Shown: positions 41,701-50,782, numbered from the stretch's first letter. The stretch is 64,000 bases of DNA from Roseomonas populi (GCF_024594815.1 NZ_JANJOU010000001.1:310001-374000), one strand, 5' to 3'. Numbers and translations are program-made. The notes: generated from the sequence alone by a model not told the origin.

Positions 41701-44700
41701 ATGTGCCGGCCACGATCAGCGGCGTGGGCTTCCTCGACAACAACGGCGACGGCATCCAGGGCGTCGGCGAAACCGGGGTGGCCGGCCAGGTCGTGGCGCT
41801 GCTGAACTCGGCCGGGGTGGTGGTTGCCACCACCACCACGGGCAGCAACGGTGCCTATTCCTTCACCAACGTCGCGCCCGGCACCTACCAGGTGCAGTTC
41901 ACGGCGCCGCTCGGCAGCGCCTTCACGGCCCAGGACCAGGGCACGAACGACGCGACGGACAGCGACGTGAACGCCCTCACCGGGCGCACGGCGAACATCT
42001 CCGTCGCCTCCGGCCAGACCGTGGCCAACGTCTCCGCCGGCACCTATGTCCCGGTTTCCATCGGCGGCACGATCTTCAACGACGCGGATGCCAGCGGCGT
42101 CCGCGACGTGCTCGAGCTGGGCGTGGTCGGCGCCACCGTGCGCCTGCTGGACGCCAACGGCACGGTGGTGGCGACCACCGTCTCGGGCGTGGGCGGCGCC
42201 TATGCCTTCTCGGGCCTGGCCCCGGGCCAGTACCAGGTGCAGTTCGTGGCGCCTAACGGCACGGTCTTCACCGCGCAGGACCAGGGCACGAACGAGAACC
42301 TCGACAGCGACGCCAACCCGAGCACCGGGACCACCGCCCTCGTTACCCTCATCTCCGGGCGGACGCTCGTGAATGTCGGGGCCGGCGTCTACGCGCCCGC
42401 CGCGACCGGCACGGGCAACATCTTCTTCGTGGACGCCAACGGCAACGGCGTGCGGGACGCGGGCGAGGCCGGGGTGGCCAATGCCAGGGTCAGCCTGCTG
42501 AACAGCGCGGGCACGGTGGTGGCGACCAGCACCACGGACGCGAACGGCACCTATTCCTTCACCGGCGTTGCACCGGGCACCTACCGGGTGCAGTTCACCG
42601 CGCCGAACGGCACCGTGTTCACCGCCCAGAACCAGGGCCTGGACGTCACGGTGGACAGCGACGTCAACCCCACCACCGGCATCACCTCCGGCATCGTCGT
42701 GCCGCAGGGGAGCACGATCTCCAACATCGGCGCGGGCATCTTCACGCCGGTGAGCGTCAGCGGACGGGTTTTCACCGATACGAACGGCAACGGGATCCAG
42801 AACGGGGGCGAGCCCGGGGTAGTCGGCCAGACGGTCCAGCTGCTGAACGCGGCGGGTGCGGTGGTGGCCACCACCACCACCGGCACGGACGGCAACTACA
42901 GCTTCAACGGGCTGGCGCCAGGCCAGTACCGGGTGCAGTTCTCCGCCCCGGCCGGCAGCGTCTTCACGGCCCAGGACCAGGGCAGCAACGCCGCCGTGGA
43001 CAGCGACGCGGACCCGGCGACGGGGCGGACGGCGCTGCTCACCCTCGCTTCCGGCCAGTCGGCGCCGAATATCGCGGCGGGCACCTTCGTTCCCGTCAGC
43101 ATCAGCGGCACGGCCTTCACCGACGCGAACGGGGATGGCGTGCAGGGCAGCGGCGAGGCCGGGGTTGTCGGCCGGACCGTGCAGTTGCTGAACGCCGCCG
43201 GCACGGTGGTGGCCACCACCACCACCGGCGCGGGCGGTGCTTACTCCTTCACCGGGCTGGCGCCCGGGCAGTACCAGGTGCAGTTCGCCGCGCCCGCCGG
43301 CACTGCCTTCACGGCGCAGGACCAGGGCGGCAACGACGCCGCCGACAGCGATGTTGACCCCACCACGGGCCGCACGGCGCTGATCACCCTCACCTCCGGC
43401 CAGGCGGCGACCAACGTGTCCGCCGGCAGCTTCACCCCCGTCAGCATCGCCGGCACCGTCTTCGTGGACAGCAACGGCGATGGCGTCCAGGGGACGGGCG
43501 AGACGGGGCTGGCCGGGCAGACCGTGCAGCTCATCAACGGCGCGGGGGCGGTGGTTGCCACCACCACCACCGGCAGCAATGGCGCCTACTCCTTCGCCGG
43601 CGTCGCGCCCGGCACCTACCAGGTCGGCTTCGTCACGCCGGCGGGCACGGTGTTCACGGCCCAGGACCAGGGCAGCAACGACGCGGTGGACAGCGACGTG
43701 AACCCCGGCACGGGGCGCACGGCGAACATCACGGTCGCCTCCGGCGGCAGTGCCGCGAACGTCTCGGCGGGTCTTTTCACGCCGACCACGGTCAGCGGCA
43801 ACGCCTTCGTCGATGCGAACGGCAACGGCATCCAGAACAGCGACGAGGCCGGGGCGGCCGGCCTCACGGTGCAGCTGGTGAACACGGCCGGGACGGTGGT
43901 GGCGACCACCACCACCGGCAGCAACGGGGCCTACTCCTTCGCTGGCGTCGCGCCCGGCACCTACCAGGTGCAGTTCGTGGCGCCCAACGGTACGGTGTTC
44001 ACGGCCCAGGACCAGGGCGGCAACGACGCCGTGGACAGCGACGCCAATGCCACCGGCCGGACGGGCTCCATCACCGTCGGGTCCGGTCAGACGGCCGCCA
44101 ACGTCTCCGCGGGCTTCTTCACGCCGGTCTCCTTCGCCGGCACCGTCTTCACGGACACGAACGGCGACGGCATCCAGGGCACGGGCGAGTCGGGCACCGC
44201 CGGCCAGACCGTGCAGCTGCTGAACAGCGCGGGCGGCGTGGTCGCCACCACGACCACCGGCGCGGGCGGCGCCTACTCCTTCACGGGGATCGCGCCCGGC
44301 ACCTACCAGGTGCAGTTCGTCGCGGCCAGCGGCACCGTGTTCACGGCGCAGGACCAGGGCGGCAACGACGCCGTGGACAGCGACGCCGCGGCGAACGGCC
44401 GCACCGCGGCCATCACCCTGGCCTCCGGCGGCAGCGCGGCCAATGTCTCGGCCGGCACCTTCACCCCTGTCACCGTTTCCGGCTCCGTCTTCGTCGACGC
44501 CAATGGCGACGGCATCCGGAACGCCAGCGAGACGTCGGTGGCGGGGGTTGCGGTGCAGCTGCTGAACAGCGCCGGCACGATCGTGGCGACCACCACCACC
44601 TCCTCCAGCGGCGCCTATTCCTTCACGGGCGTGGCGCCGGGGACGTACCAGGTGCAGTTCGTCGGGCCCGCCGGCACCGCCTTCACCACCCGCAACGCCG

Positions 44701-47700
44701 GCACCGACGACACGGTGAACAGCGACGCCAGCGGCAATGGCCGGACGCCCCTGTTCAGCCTCACCTCCGGCGACAGTATCACGAACCTCTCGGCCGGCAT
44801 TTTCACGCCGACCACGGTCAGCGGCACCGCCTTCATCGACGCGAACGGCAACGGCATCCGCAACACCGGCGAGGTCGGGGCAGCCGGGGTCACAGTGCAG
44901 CTGCTGAGCGCCGACGGCAGTGTGGCGGCGACCACCACCACCTCCGAGACCGGCGCCTACTCCTTCACGGGCGTGGTTCCCGGGACCTACCAGGTGCAGT
45001 TCGTCGGACCGAACGGCACGGTGTTCACCGCACAGGACCAGGGCAGCAACGACGCGATCGACAGCGACGTCAACGCCTCGGGGCGTACGGCGAACATCGC
45101 CGTCAGCTCCGGCCAGGCGGTCGCGAACGTCTCGGCCGGCTTCTTCTCCCCGACTTCCGTCTCCGGCACTTTCTTCACGGACACGAACGGAGACGGAATC
45201 CAGGGCACGGGCGAGACGGGCACCGCCGGCCAGACCGTGCGGCTGCTGGACGGCTCGGGCGCCGTGGTGGCGACCACCACCACGGGCGCGGGCGGCGCCT
45301 ACTCCTTCAACAACGTCGTTCCCGGCACCTACCAGGTGCAGTTCGTCGCCGCCAACGGCACGGTCTTCACGGCCCAGGATCAGGGCAGCAACGACGCCGT
45401 GGACAGCGATGTCGGCAGCACCGGGCGGAGCAATGCCTTCACCCTGGCGACGGGCGAGAGCGCGGCCAACGTTTCGGCCGGTACCTTCACTCCCGTCACC
45501 ATCTCCGGCTCCGTCTTCACGGACGCCAATGGCAACGGCATCCGGAGCGCTGGCGAGGCGGGCGTGACGGGCCAGACCGTGCAGCTTCTGGACGGCAACG
45601 GGGCGGTGGTGGCCACCACCACCACGGGTGCGGACGGTGCCTACTCCTTCACGGGCGTGACCCCCGGCACCTACCAGGTCCAGTTCATCGGGCCCAACGG
45701 CACCGTCTTCACCGCCGCGGACCAGGGCGGTGACGACACGGTGGACAGCGACGCTGGGCTGAACGGCCGCAGCGCGCCCATCACCCTGAACTCCGGCGGC
45801 AACGTCAGCAACGTCTCCGCCGGCGTCTTCACCCCTGTCACCGTGGCCGGCACCTTCTTCACGGACCGGAACGGGGACGGCGTGCAGGGCACGGGCGAGG
45901 CGGGCGTGGTCGGGCAGACCGTGCAGCTGCTGAACAGCGCCGGCGCGGTGGTGGCCACCACCACCACCGGCACAGGCGGCGCCTACTCCTTCAACGGCGT
46001 GGCGCCGGGCACCTACCAGGTCCAGTTCACCGCGCCGAACGGCGCCGTGTTCACGGCCCGGGATGCCGGCAGCAACGATGCCGCGGACAGCGACGTGAAT
46101 GCGGCCGGGCGCACCGACGCCTTCACCCTCGCTTCCGGGGGCAGCATCTCCAACCTCTCCGCGGGCGCCTTCATCCCCGCGGCGATCAATGGGGCAGGCG
46201 ACCTCGTCTTCTCCGACAACAACCGCAACGGCATCCGCGACGCGGGCGAGGACGGGCTGGCCGGGATCACCGTCAACCTGCTGAACCCGGACGGCAGCGT
46301 GGCGGCGACCACCACCACGACGGCCACCGGCAACTACTCCTTCGCCGGGATCACCCCAGGCCAGTACCAGCTGCAGTTCGTGGCGCCGAATGGTGCCACG
46401 TTCAGCCCGCGCAACATCGGGCCGGACGACACGATCGACAGCGATGTCACGCCTTCCACCGGCAGCGCTCCCCTCACCTTCGTTTCGGGCCAGACGCTGG
46501 ACAACTTCGCGGCGGGCCTCTTCGTGCCGGGCAGCTTCAGCGGCTCGGGCGACGTCGTCTTCGCGGACAACAACCGCAACGGCATCCGCGACGCCGGCGA
46601 GGGTGGGCTGGCCGGGATCACCGTCCGCCTGCTGAACCCGGACGGGACGGTTGCCGCCACGACCACGACGGCGGGTAACGGCGCCTACAGCTTCGCCGGC
46701 GTCGCGCCCGGCCAGTACCAGGTGGAGTTCTTGGCGCCAGCCGGTGCCACGTTCGGCCCGACGGATGCCGGCACCAACGACGCGATCGACAGCGATGCCA
46801 ACCAGGGCACGGGCCGCACCGGGCTGATCACGGTGGGCCCGGGCGGGACGGTGAACAACGTCGCCGCCGGCATCTTTGTCCCCGCCACCATCAGCGGCTC
46901 GGGTGACTTCGTCTTCGCGGACAACAACCGCAACGGCATCCGGGATGCAGGCGAGACGGGGCTGGCGGGCATCACCGTCAACCTCCTGAACGCGGATGGC
47001 AGCGTGGCGGCGACCACCACCACGACCGGTACCGGCAACTACTCCTTCACCGGCATCACCCCAGGCCAGTACCAGCTGCAGTTCGTGGCGCCGAACGGTG
47101 CCACGTTCAGCCCGCGCAACATCGGGCCCGACGACACGATCGACAGCGATGTCAGCCCGAGCAACGGCAGCTCCCCACTTTTCACGCTCGGCGCGGGCCA
47201 GACCATCGACAACTTCGCGGCGGGCCTCTTCGTGCCGGCCTCGATCAGCGGCGTGGGCGACGTGATCTTCGCGGACAACAACCGCAACGGCATCCGCGAC
47301 GCCGGCGAGACGGGGCTGGCGGGCATCACCGTCAACCTCCTGAACGCGGACGGCACCCTGGCCACCACGACCACGACGGGGGCCGACGGGACCTACGGCT
47401 TCGCGGGCGTCGCGCCGGGCCAGTACCAGGTGCAGGTGGTGGCGCCCACGGGCGCCACCTTCAGCCCGCGCAATGTCGGGTCGGACGACAGCGTCAACAG
47501 CGATGTCGCGCCGGCCACCGGCATCTCCCCTGTCGTCACGCTCAGGCCGGGGCAGACGCTGGATAACCTCGGCGCGGGACTTTTCGTGCCGGGCAGCTTC
47601 AGCGGCTCGGGTAACATCGTCTTCGCGGACACCAACCTCAACGGCATCCGCGATGCCGGCGAGGGTGGGCTGGCGGGCATCACCGTCCGCCTGCTGAACC

Positions 47701-50699
47701 CGGACGGGACGGTTGCCGCCACCACCACCACGAACGGGAGTGGCAACTACAGCTTCGCGGGTGTCGCGCCCGGCCAGTATCAGGTGGAGTTCGTTGCGCC
47801 CACCGGAGGAACCTTCGGGCCGACGGACGTTGGCACCAACGACGCGATCGACAGCGATGCCAATCCGGGAACGGGCCGCACCGGGCTGATCACGGTGGGC
47901 CCGGGCGGGACGGTGAACGACGTCGCGGCCGGCATCTTCGCGCCCGCGTCGATCAGCGGTTCGGGCGACTTCGTCTTCGCGGACAACAACCGCAACGGCA
48001 TCCGCGACGCGGGCGAGACGGGGCTGGCAGGCGTTACCGTCAACCTCCTGAACCCGGACGGGACCGTGGCGGCGACCACCACGACCACGAGCGCGGGGGC
48101 GTACTCCTTCACGGGTCTGAACCCCGGCCAGTATCAGCTGCAGTTCGCGGCGCCGAACGGTGCCACGTTCAGCCCGCGCAACATCGGGCCCGACGACACC
48201 ATCGACAGCGATGTCGCGCCGTCCACCGGCACCTCTGGGCTCATCACGCTCAAGGCGGGGCAGGTCTTCGACAACTTCGCGGCGGGCCTCTTCGTGCCGG
48301 CCTCGATCAGCGGCGTGGGCGACGCGATCTTCGCGGACAACAACCGCAACGGCATCCGCGACGCAGGCGAGACGGGGCTGGCCGGGATCACCGTCCGGCT
48401 GCTGAACACGGACGGCACCGTGGCCACCACCACCACCACGGGGGCCGACGGGACCTACAGCTTCGCGGGCGTCGCACCGGGCCAGTACCAGGTGCAGGTC
48501 GTGGCGCCCACGGGTGCCACCTTCAGCCCGCGCAATGTCGGGTCGGACGACAGCGTCAACAGCGATGTCGCGCCGGCCACCGGCATCTCCCCCGTCATCA
48601 CGCTTCGCCCGGGGCAGACGCTGGATAACCTCGGCGCGGGACTTTTCGTGCCGGGCAGCTTCAGCGGCTCGGGCGATGCGGTCTTCGCCGACAACAACAA
48701 CAATGGCATCCGCGACGCGGGTGAAGGTGGGCTGGCCGGGATCACCGTCCGCCTGCTGAACCCGGACGGGACAATCGCCGCCACGACCACTACGAACGGG
48801 AGTGGCAACTACAGCTTCGCGGGTGTTGCGCCCGGCCAGTACCAGGTGGAGTTCGTGGCGCCGACCGGCGGGACCTTCAGCCCGACGGACGCCGGCACCA
48901 ACGACGCCATCGACAGCGATGCCAACCCGGGCACGGGCCGCACCGGGCTAGTGACGGTGAGCCCGGGCGGGACGGTGAACAATGTCGCGGCCGGTGTCTT
49001 CATCCCGGCCTCGATCCAGGGCTCGGGCGACTTCGCCTTCGCGGACAACAACCGCAACGGCATCCGCGACCTGGGCGAGGACGGGCTTGCGGGCATCACC
49101 GTCAACCTGCTGAACCCGGACGGCACCCTGGCCGCCACCACCACCACGGGGGCGGACGGGACCTACAGCTTCGGCAGCATCGGTGCGGGCCGCTACCAGC
49201 TGCAGTTCGTGGCGCCCACGGGTTACGCCTTCAGCCCGCGCAACATCGGGCCGGACGACAGCATCGACAGCGACGTCAGCCCGAGCAACGGCAGCTCCCC
49301 CGTCTTCACGCTCGGCGCGGGGCAGACCCTGGATGACTTCGCGGCCGGGCTCTACCAGGTCACCACGCAGGTGGGCGGCAACGTCTATGTGGATGCCAAC
49401 GGGAACGGCGTGCACGACGCCGGCGAGGCAGGCCTCGCCGGGGTGGAGGTCCGGCTGCTGGACGCGAATGGCGGGGTCCTCGGGCCGGTCACGACGACGG
49501 ATGAGGGCGGGAACTACTACTTCACCGGCCTCGCCGCGGGCAGCTACCGCGTGCAGTTCGCGCCGCTGATCGGGACGGCCTTTACCCTGCAGGACCAGGG
49601 CGGGTCCGAGTTCCTGGACAGCGACGCGTCCCCGGCCGATGGCGTGTCCAGCCTGGTGGTCACGCCCGGGTCGAACGCTTCCGACCTGCGGAGCACGGCG
49701 GGGCTCGTCCTGGCTCTGGACCCGCTGACCGGCCTCGTGCCGGTCACCAACCTGACCGACGGTCCGGACGGCTTCCCCGGTACGGACGCCTCCGACCACA
49801 TCTCCGGCGGGGCGGGCAACGACGCGATCAACGGCCTGGGCAGCAACGACGCCCTCTACGGCGGGGATGGCGATGACCAGATCAACGGGCATCTGGGCAA
49901 CGACTTCCAGGACGGCGGCAACGGCAACGACAACGTCCAGGGCCAGCAGGGCGACGACACCCTCCTCGGCGGTGCCGGCGACGACATCGGCGAGGGCGGC
50001 GACGGCAACGACCTGCTGGAGGCCGGCGCCGGCAACGACAACATGCAGGGCGAAGGAGGCAACGACACGCTCTACGGCGGCAGCGGAAACGACATCCTGA
50101 CGGGCAACGAGGGCAACGACATCGTGGTCGGCGGCACCGGCAACGACTCGCTGCAGGGTGCCTCCGGCACCGACATCGTCATCGGCGGCCAGGATGACGG
50201 GCGCATGAGCCTGAACGCCGCGGGCCGGGTGACCGGCATCGTCTTCGGTGACGTGATCGAGGGCAATGCCGGGGCGGACGCCTTCGTCTGGCAGGCCGGG
50301 GACGGCGTGGACTTCATGCTGGACTTCAACCCGAACGAGGGCGACACACTCACCATCTACGGCTACGACCGGTTCCAGGTGGTGCAGCGCTCGGACCAGG
50401 GTCAGATGGTGCTCTACCTGGACGAGAACTCCGGCTTCGTCCTGAACAACGGCGTGTTCCAGGGCTCCACCGCCAACGACGTGCTGCCGGGCATCCGCTT
50501 CGTGCCCAACACCGCGGACGCGCCGGGCTCGATCGTGGGCGGGGACGCGGTGGTGCCGGTGCTGGCGCAGAACTGGTTTGCGCGCTTCACCGGCGGCACC
50601 GAAGTGCCGGTCTCGCAGGGCTTCGTGGACACGGGCTCACCGCAGACCGCCGTCTCGGTGCAGACCATCACGGACCATCACGGGATCACCTTCACCTGA
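38709..50699 (+). CDS. Giant surface/secreted protein: N-terminal beta domain, 30 SdrD-B-like repeats, RTX tail
   Basis: A 3,996-residue predicted adhesin or surface fibre. Residues 1-207 form a beta domain with FGIEWGSADASNTINFYNG, like the N-terminal parts of exosortase-dependent surface proteins. There is no Sec signal peptide. Residues 208 to about 3680 are 30 tandem SdrD-B/Cna-B-like domains of 113-118 residues, each with a D-x-N-G-N/D-G loop, GAYSFTGVAPGTYQVQF and QDQGxNDAVDSD. Residues 3700-3825 are 14 RTX nonapeptides, which bind calcium and mark type I secretion substrates. The last 170 residues include an RTX-associated block (DAFVWQAGDGVDFMLDFNPN). There is no LPXTG or PEP-CTERM anchor. 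No secretion genes are adjacent. ATG 38709 has GAGGAAACC upstream. Confidence 0.92.
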   Translation: MAVTVDTALGDTPRNSNVTLLNLGTSTITGEVTDNTLRFGSSNTITFAGNSGVYHGSTSGVAATPYGEAGNYFASEPVTLGAGVTINFATAQRYFGIEWGSADASNTINFYNGNTLIYSISGSDVLSGANGSQGADGTVYVNLNFASPTLAYTRVTLVAATPAFEFTDVAYSASTVSVAAGQTGTPTVVTATDTGTGRIVGFDTVPASLSGTVFLDQGADGTRDTGDAGVSGVTVRLFNSSGTLVSTDVTDANGRYDFNNVPAGTYSVRVTAPSGNSFSPITTGSSGSAVNTSGTASITLAAGSSGSVNAGVFAPASISGFAFTDSNGNGTRDPLEPIVAGQTVQLVNSAGTVVATTTTSILGAYSFTGLTPGSYQVQFVAPNGTIFTGQDRGTNDAVDSDVGANGRTAPITLTSGSSVVNVAAGTLVPVTVSGSVFTDSNGNGIRSTGEAGVSGATVQLVDTSGAVVATTTTTATGAYSFANIAPGTYQVQFVAPNGTVFTLQNQGLDVTADSDAGSNGRTAAFTLASGGSATNLGAGVYTPVSVSGTAFVDANADGIQGTGEAGIAGQTVTLLNSLGLPVATTTTGANGAYSFTGLPPGTYQVQFPVLTGSVFSPQDQGGNDAVDSDVNALGRTGTFTLASGGSATNLSAGSYVPATVSGVGFVDVNGDGVQGTGELGIVGQTVQLLNSAGNVVATTITGVGGAYSFLGVTPGTYQVQFLLPSGAVFTGQDQGTNDAVDSDVGATGRTAPISLTSGSNVANVSAGSFVPGTVAGNVFNDLNGNGIRNPLAPPVAGATVQLVNSAGAVVATTTTASTGVYSFTNVAPGTYQVQFVAPSGTVFTLQNQGLDLALDSDANPTTGRTAPFTIVSGGSALTQSAGVFTPVSVSGNFFTDVNGDGVQGTGETGIAGQSVQLLNALGTVVATTTTGANGAYAFTGVAPGTYQVQFTAPNGAVFTAQNQGSNTAVDSDVNAGGRTGLFTLTSGGSVTNLSAGAYVPATISGVGFLDNNGDGIQGVGETGVAGQVVALLNSAGVVVATTTTGSNGAYSFTNVAPGTYQVQFTAPLGSAFTAQDQGTNDATDSDVNALTGRTANISVASGQTVANVSAGTYVPVSIGGTIFNDADASGVRDVLELGVVGATVRLLDANGTVVATTVSGVGGAYAFSGLAPGQYQVQFVAPNGTVFTAQDQGTNENLDSDANPSTGTTALVTLISGRTLVNVGAGVYAPAATGTGNIFFVDANGNGVRDAGEAGVANARVSLLNSAGTVVATSTTDANGTYSFTGVAPGTYRVQFTAPNGTVFTAQNQGLDVTVDSDVNPTTGITSGIVVPQGSTISNIGAGIFTPVSVSGRVFTDTNGNGIQNGGEPGVVGQTVQLLNAAGAVVATTTTGTDGNYSFNGLAPGQYRVQFSAPAGSVFTAQDQGSNAAVDSDADPATGRTALLTLASGQSAPNIAAGTFVPVSISGTAFTDANGDGVQGSGEAGVVGRTVQLLNAAGTVVATTTTGAGGAYSFTGLAPGQYQVQFAAPAGTAFTAQDQGGNDAADSDVDPTTGRTALITLTSGQAATNVSAGSFTPVSIAGTVFVDSNGDGVQGTGETGLAGQTVQLINGAGAVVATTTTGSNGAYSFAGVAPGTYQVGFVTPAGTVFTAQDQGSNDAVDSDVNPGTGRTANITVASGGSAANVSAGLFTPTTVSGNAFVDANGNGIQNSDEAGAAGLTVQLVNTAGTVVATTTTGSNGAYSFAGVAPGTYQVQFVAPNGTVFTAQDQGGNDAVDSDANATGRTGSITVGSGQTAANVSAGFFTPVSFAGTVFTDTNGDGIQGTGESGTAGQTVQLLNSAGGVVATTTTGAGGAYSFTGIAPGTYQVQFVAASGTVFTAQDQGGNDAVDSDAAANGRTAAITLASGGSAANVSAGTFTPVTVSGSVFVDANGDGIRNASETSVAGVAVQLLNSAGTIVATTTTSSSGAYSFTGVAPGTYQVQFVGPAGTAFTTRNAGTDDTVNSDASGNGRTPLFSLTSGDSITNLSAGIFTPTTVSGTAFIDANGNGIRNTGEVGAAGVTVQLLSADGSVAATTTTSETGAYSFTGVVPGTYQVQFVGPNGTVFTAQDQGSNDAIDSDVNASGRTANIAVSSGQAVANVSAGFFSPTSVSGTFFTDTNGDGIQGTGETGTAGQTVRLLDGSGAVVATTTTGAGGAYSFNNVVPGTYQVQFVAANGTVFTAQDQGSNDAVDSDVGSTGRSNAFTLATGESAANVSAGTFTPVTISGSVFTDANGNGIRSAGEAGVTGQTVQLLDGNGAVVATTTTGADGAYSFTGVTPGTYQVQFIGPNGTVFTAADQGGDDTVDSDAGLNGRSAPITLNSGGNVSNVSAGVFTPVTVAGTFFTDRNGDGVQGTGEAGVVGQTVQLLNSAGAVVATTTTGTGGAYSFNGVAPGTYQVQFTAPNGAVFTARDAGSNDAADSDVNAAGRTDAFTLASGGSISNLSAGAFIPAAINGAGDLVFSDNNRNGIRDAGEDGLAGITVNLLNPDGSVAATTTTTATGNYSFAGITPGQYQLQFVAPNGATFSPRNIGPDDTIDSDVTPSTGSAPLTFVSGQTLDNFAAGLFVPGSFSGSGDVVFADNNRNGIRDAGEGGLAGITVRLLNPDGTVAATTTTAGNGAYSFAGVAPGQYQVEFLAPAGATFGPTDAGTNDAIDSDANQGTGRTGLITVGPGGTVNNVAAGIFVPATISGSGDFVFADNNRNGIRDAGETGLAGITVNLLNADGSVAATTTTTGTGNYSFTGITPGQYQLQFVAPNGATFSPRNIGPDDTIDSDVSPSNGSSPLFTLGAGQTIDNFAAGLFVPASISGVGDVIFADNNRNGIRDAGETGLAGITVNLLNADGTLATTTTTGADGTYGFAGVAPGQYQVQVVAPTGATFSPRNVGSDDSVNSDVAPATGISPVVTLRPGQTLDNLGAGLFVPGSFSGSGNIVFADTNLNGIRDAGEGGLAGITVRLLNPDGTVAATTTTNGSGNYSFAGVAPGQYQVEFVAPTGGTFGPTDVGTNDAIDSDANPGTGRTGLITVGPGGTVNDVAAGIFAPASISGSGDFVFADNNRNGIRDAGETGLAGVTVNLLNPDGTVAATTTTTSAGAYSFTGLNPGQYQLQFAAPNGATFSPRNIGPDDTIDSDVAPSTGTSGLITLKAGQVFDNFAAGLFVPASISGVGDAIFADNNRNGIRDAGETGLAGITVRLLNTDGTVATTTTTGADGTYSFAGVAPGQYQVQVVAPTGATFSPRNVGSDDSVNSDVAPATGISPVITLRPGQTLDNLGAGLFVPGSFSGSGDAVFADNNNNGIRDAGEGGLAGITVRLLNPDGTIAATTTTNGSGNYSFAGVAPGQYQVEFVAPTGGTFSPTDAGTNDAIDSDANPGTGRTGLVTVSPGGTVNNVAAGVFIPASIQGSGDFAFADNNRNGIRDLGEDGLAGITVNLLNPDGTLAATTTTGADGTYSFGSIGAGRYQLQFVAPTGYAFSPRNIGPDDSIDSDVSPSNGSSPVFTLGAGQTLDDFAAGLYQVTTQVGGNVYVDANGNGVHDAGEAGLAGVEVRLLDANGGVLGPVTTTDEGGNYYFTGLAAGSYRVQFAPLIGTAFTLQDQGGSEFLDSDASPADGVSSLVVTPGSNASDLRSTAGLVLALDPLTGLVPVTNLTDGPDGFPGTDASDHISGGAGNDAINGLGSNDALYGGDGDDQINGHLGNDFQDGGNGNDNVQGQQGDDTLLGGAGDDIGEGGDGNDLLEAGAGNDNMQGEGGNDTLYGGSGNDILTGNEGNDIVVGGTGNDSLQGASGTDIVIGGQDDGRMSLNAAGRVTGIVFGDVIEGNAGADAFVWQAGDGVDFMLDFNPNEGDTLTIYGYDRFQVVQRSDQGQMVLYLDENSGFVLNNGVFQGSTANDVLPGIRFVPNTADAPGSIVGGDAVVPVLAQNWFARFTGGTEVPVSQGFVDTGSPQTAVSVQTITDHHGITFT
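39330..49740 (+). repeat. 30 tandem SdrD-B-like domain repeats
   Basis: Coding repeats of about 340-354 bp. Counting from the protein, 30 units can be aligned from residue 208: units 1-20 (about 113-115 residues, consensus opening SGxVFxDxNGDGIQGTGE) and units 21-29 (117-118 residues, opening SGSGDxVFADNNRNGIRDAGE), with a divergent unit 30 (VGGNVYVDANGNGVHDAGE) as cap. Unit 1 is also divergent. Position-specific motifs are kept in nearly all units, so the array is under selection or regular homogenisation. Confidence 0.93.
46182..49361 (+). repeat. Higher-order repeat: 1,062-bp three-domain period in units 21-29
   Basis: Units 21-29 fall into three types: A (YQLQF, IGPDDTIDSD), B (GEGGLAG, YQVEF, TNDAIDSDAN) and C (YQVQVVAPTGATFSPRNVGS). 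Their order is A-B-A-C-B-A-C-B-A. The same B-unit string GCAGCTTCAGCGGCTCGGG starts at 46531, 47593 and 48655, exactly 1,062 bp apart each time (3 x 118 codons). This indicates duplication of a B-A-C block rather than single domains. Confidence 0.9.
49806..50183 (+). repeat. 14 RTX (hemolysin-type) calcium-binding nonapeptides
   Basis: Residues 3700-3825 are 14 in-frame nine-residue units, such as GGAGNDAIN, GGDGDDQIN, GQQGDDTLL, GGSGNDILT and GGTGNDSLQ. They follow the pattern GGxGxDxUx and form a calcium-stabilised parallel beta-roll in known RTX proteins. This fits export by a type I system, where the roll folds outside in calcium. Confidence 0.93.
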
Positions 50700-50722
50700 C
50701 GGTTCCGCCCGCGTGGCGCATC

Positions 50723-50761
50723 GGAAGGGGGCGGACGGAAGCGTCCGCCCCCTTCCTCTTT
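50723..50761 (+). terminator. Intrinsic terminator after the giant gene
   Basis: GGAAGGGGGCGGAC (50723-50736) and GTCCGCCCCCTTCC (50743-50756) pair perfectly over 14 bp with a six-base loop, followed by TCTTT. It lies 24 bp after the stop codon and also serves the converging fragment that ends at 50783. Confidence 0.88.
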
Positions 50762-50782
50762 CCGGTTGATCAGATTGGGCGG

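Noticed and set aside
39330-49740. CRISPR or other noncoding repeat array
   Set aside because: The repeats are in frame, 340-354 bp long, encode a conserved domain with position-specific variation, and show no short repeat-spacer structure.
50600-50699. Search for an LPXTG, PEP-CTERM or other anchor at the end of the giant protein
   Set aside because: The last residues (TITDHHGITFT) contain no sorting motif, no hydrophobic helix and no basic tail.
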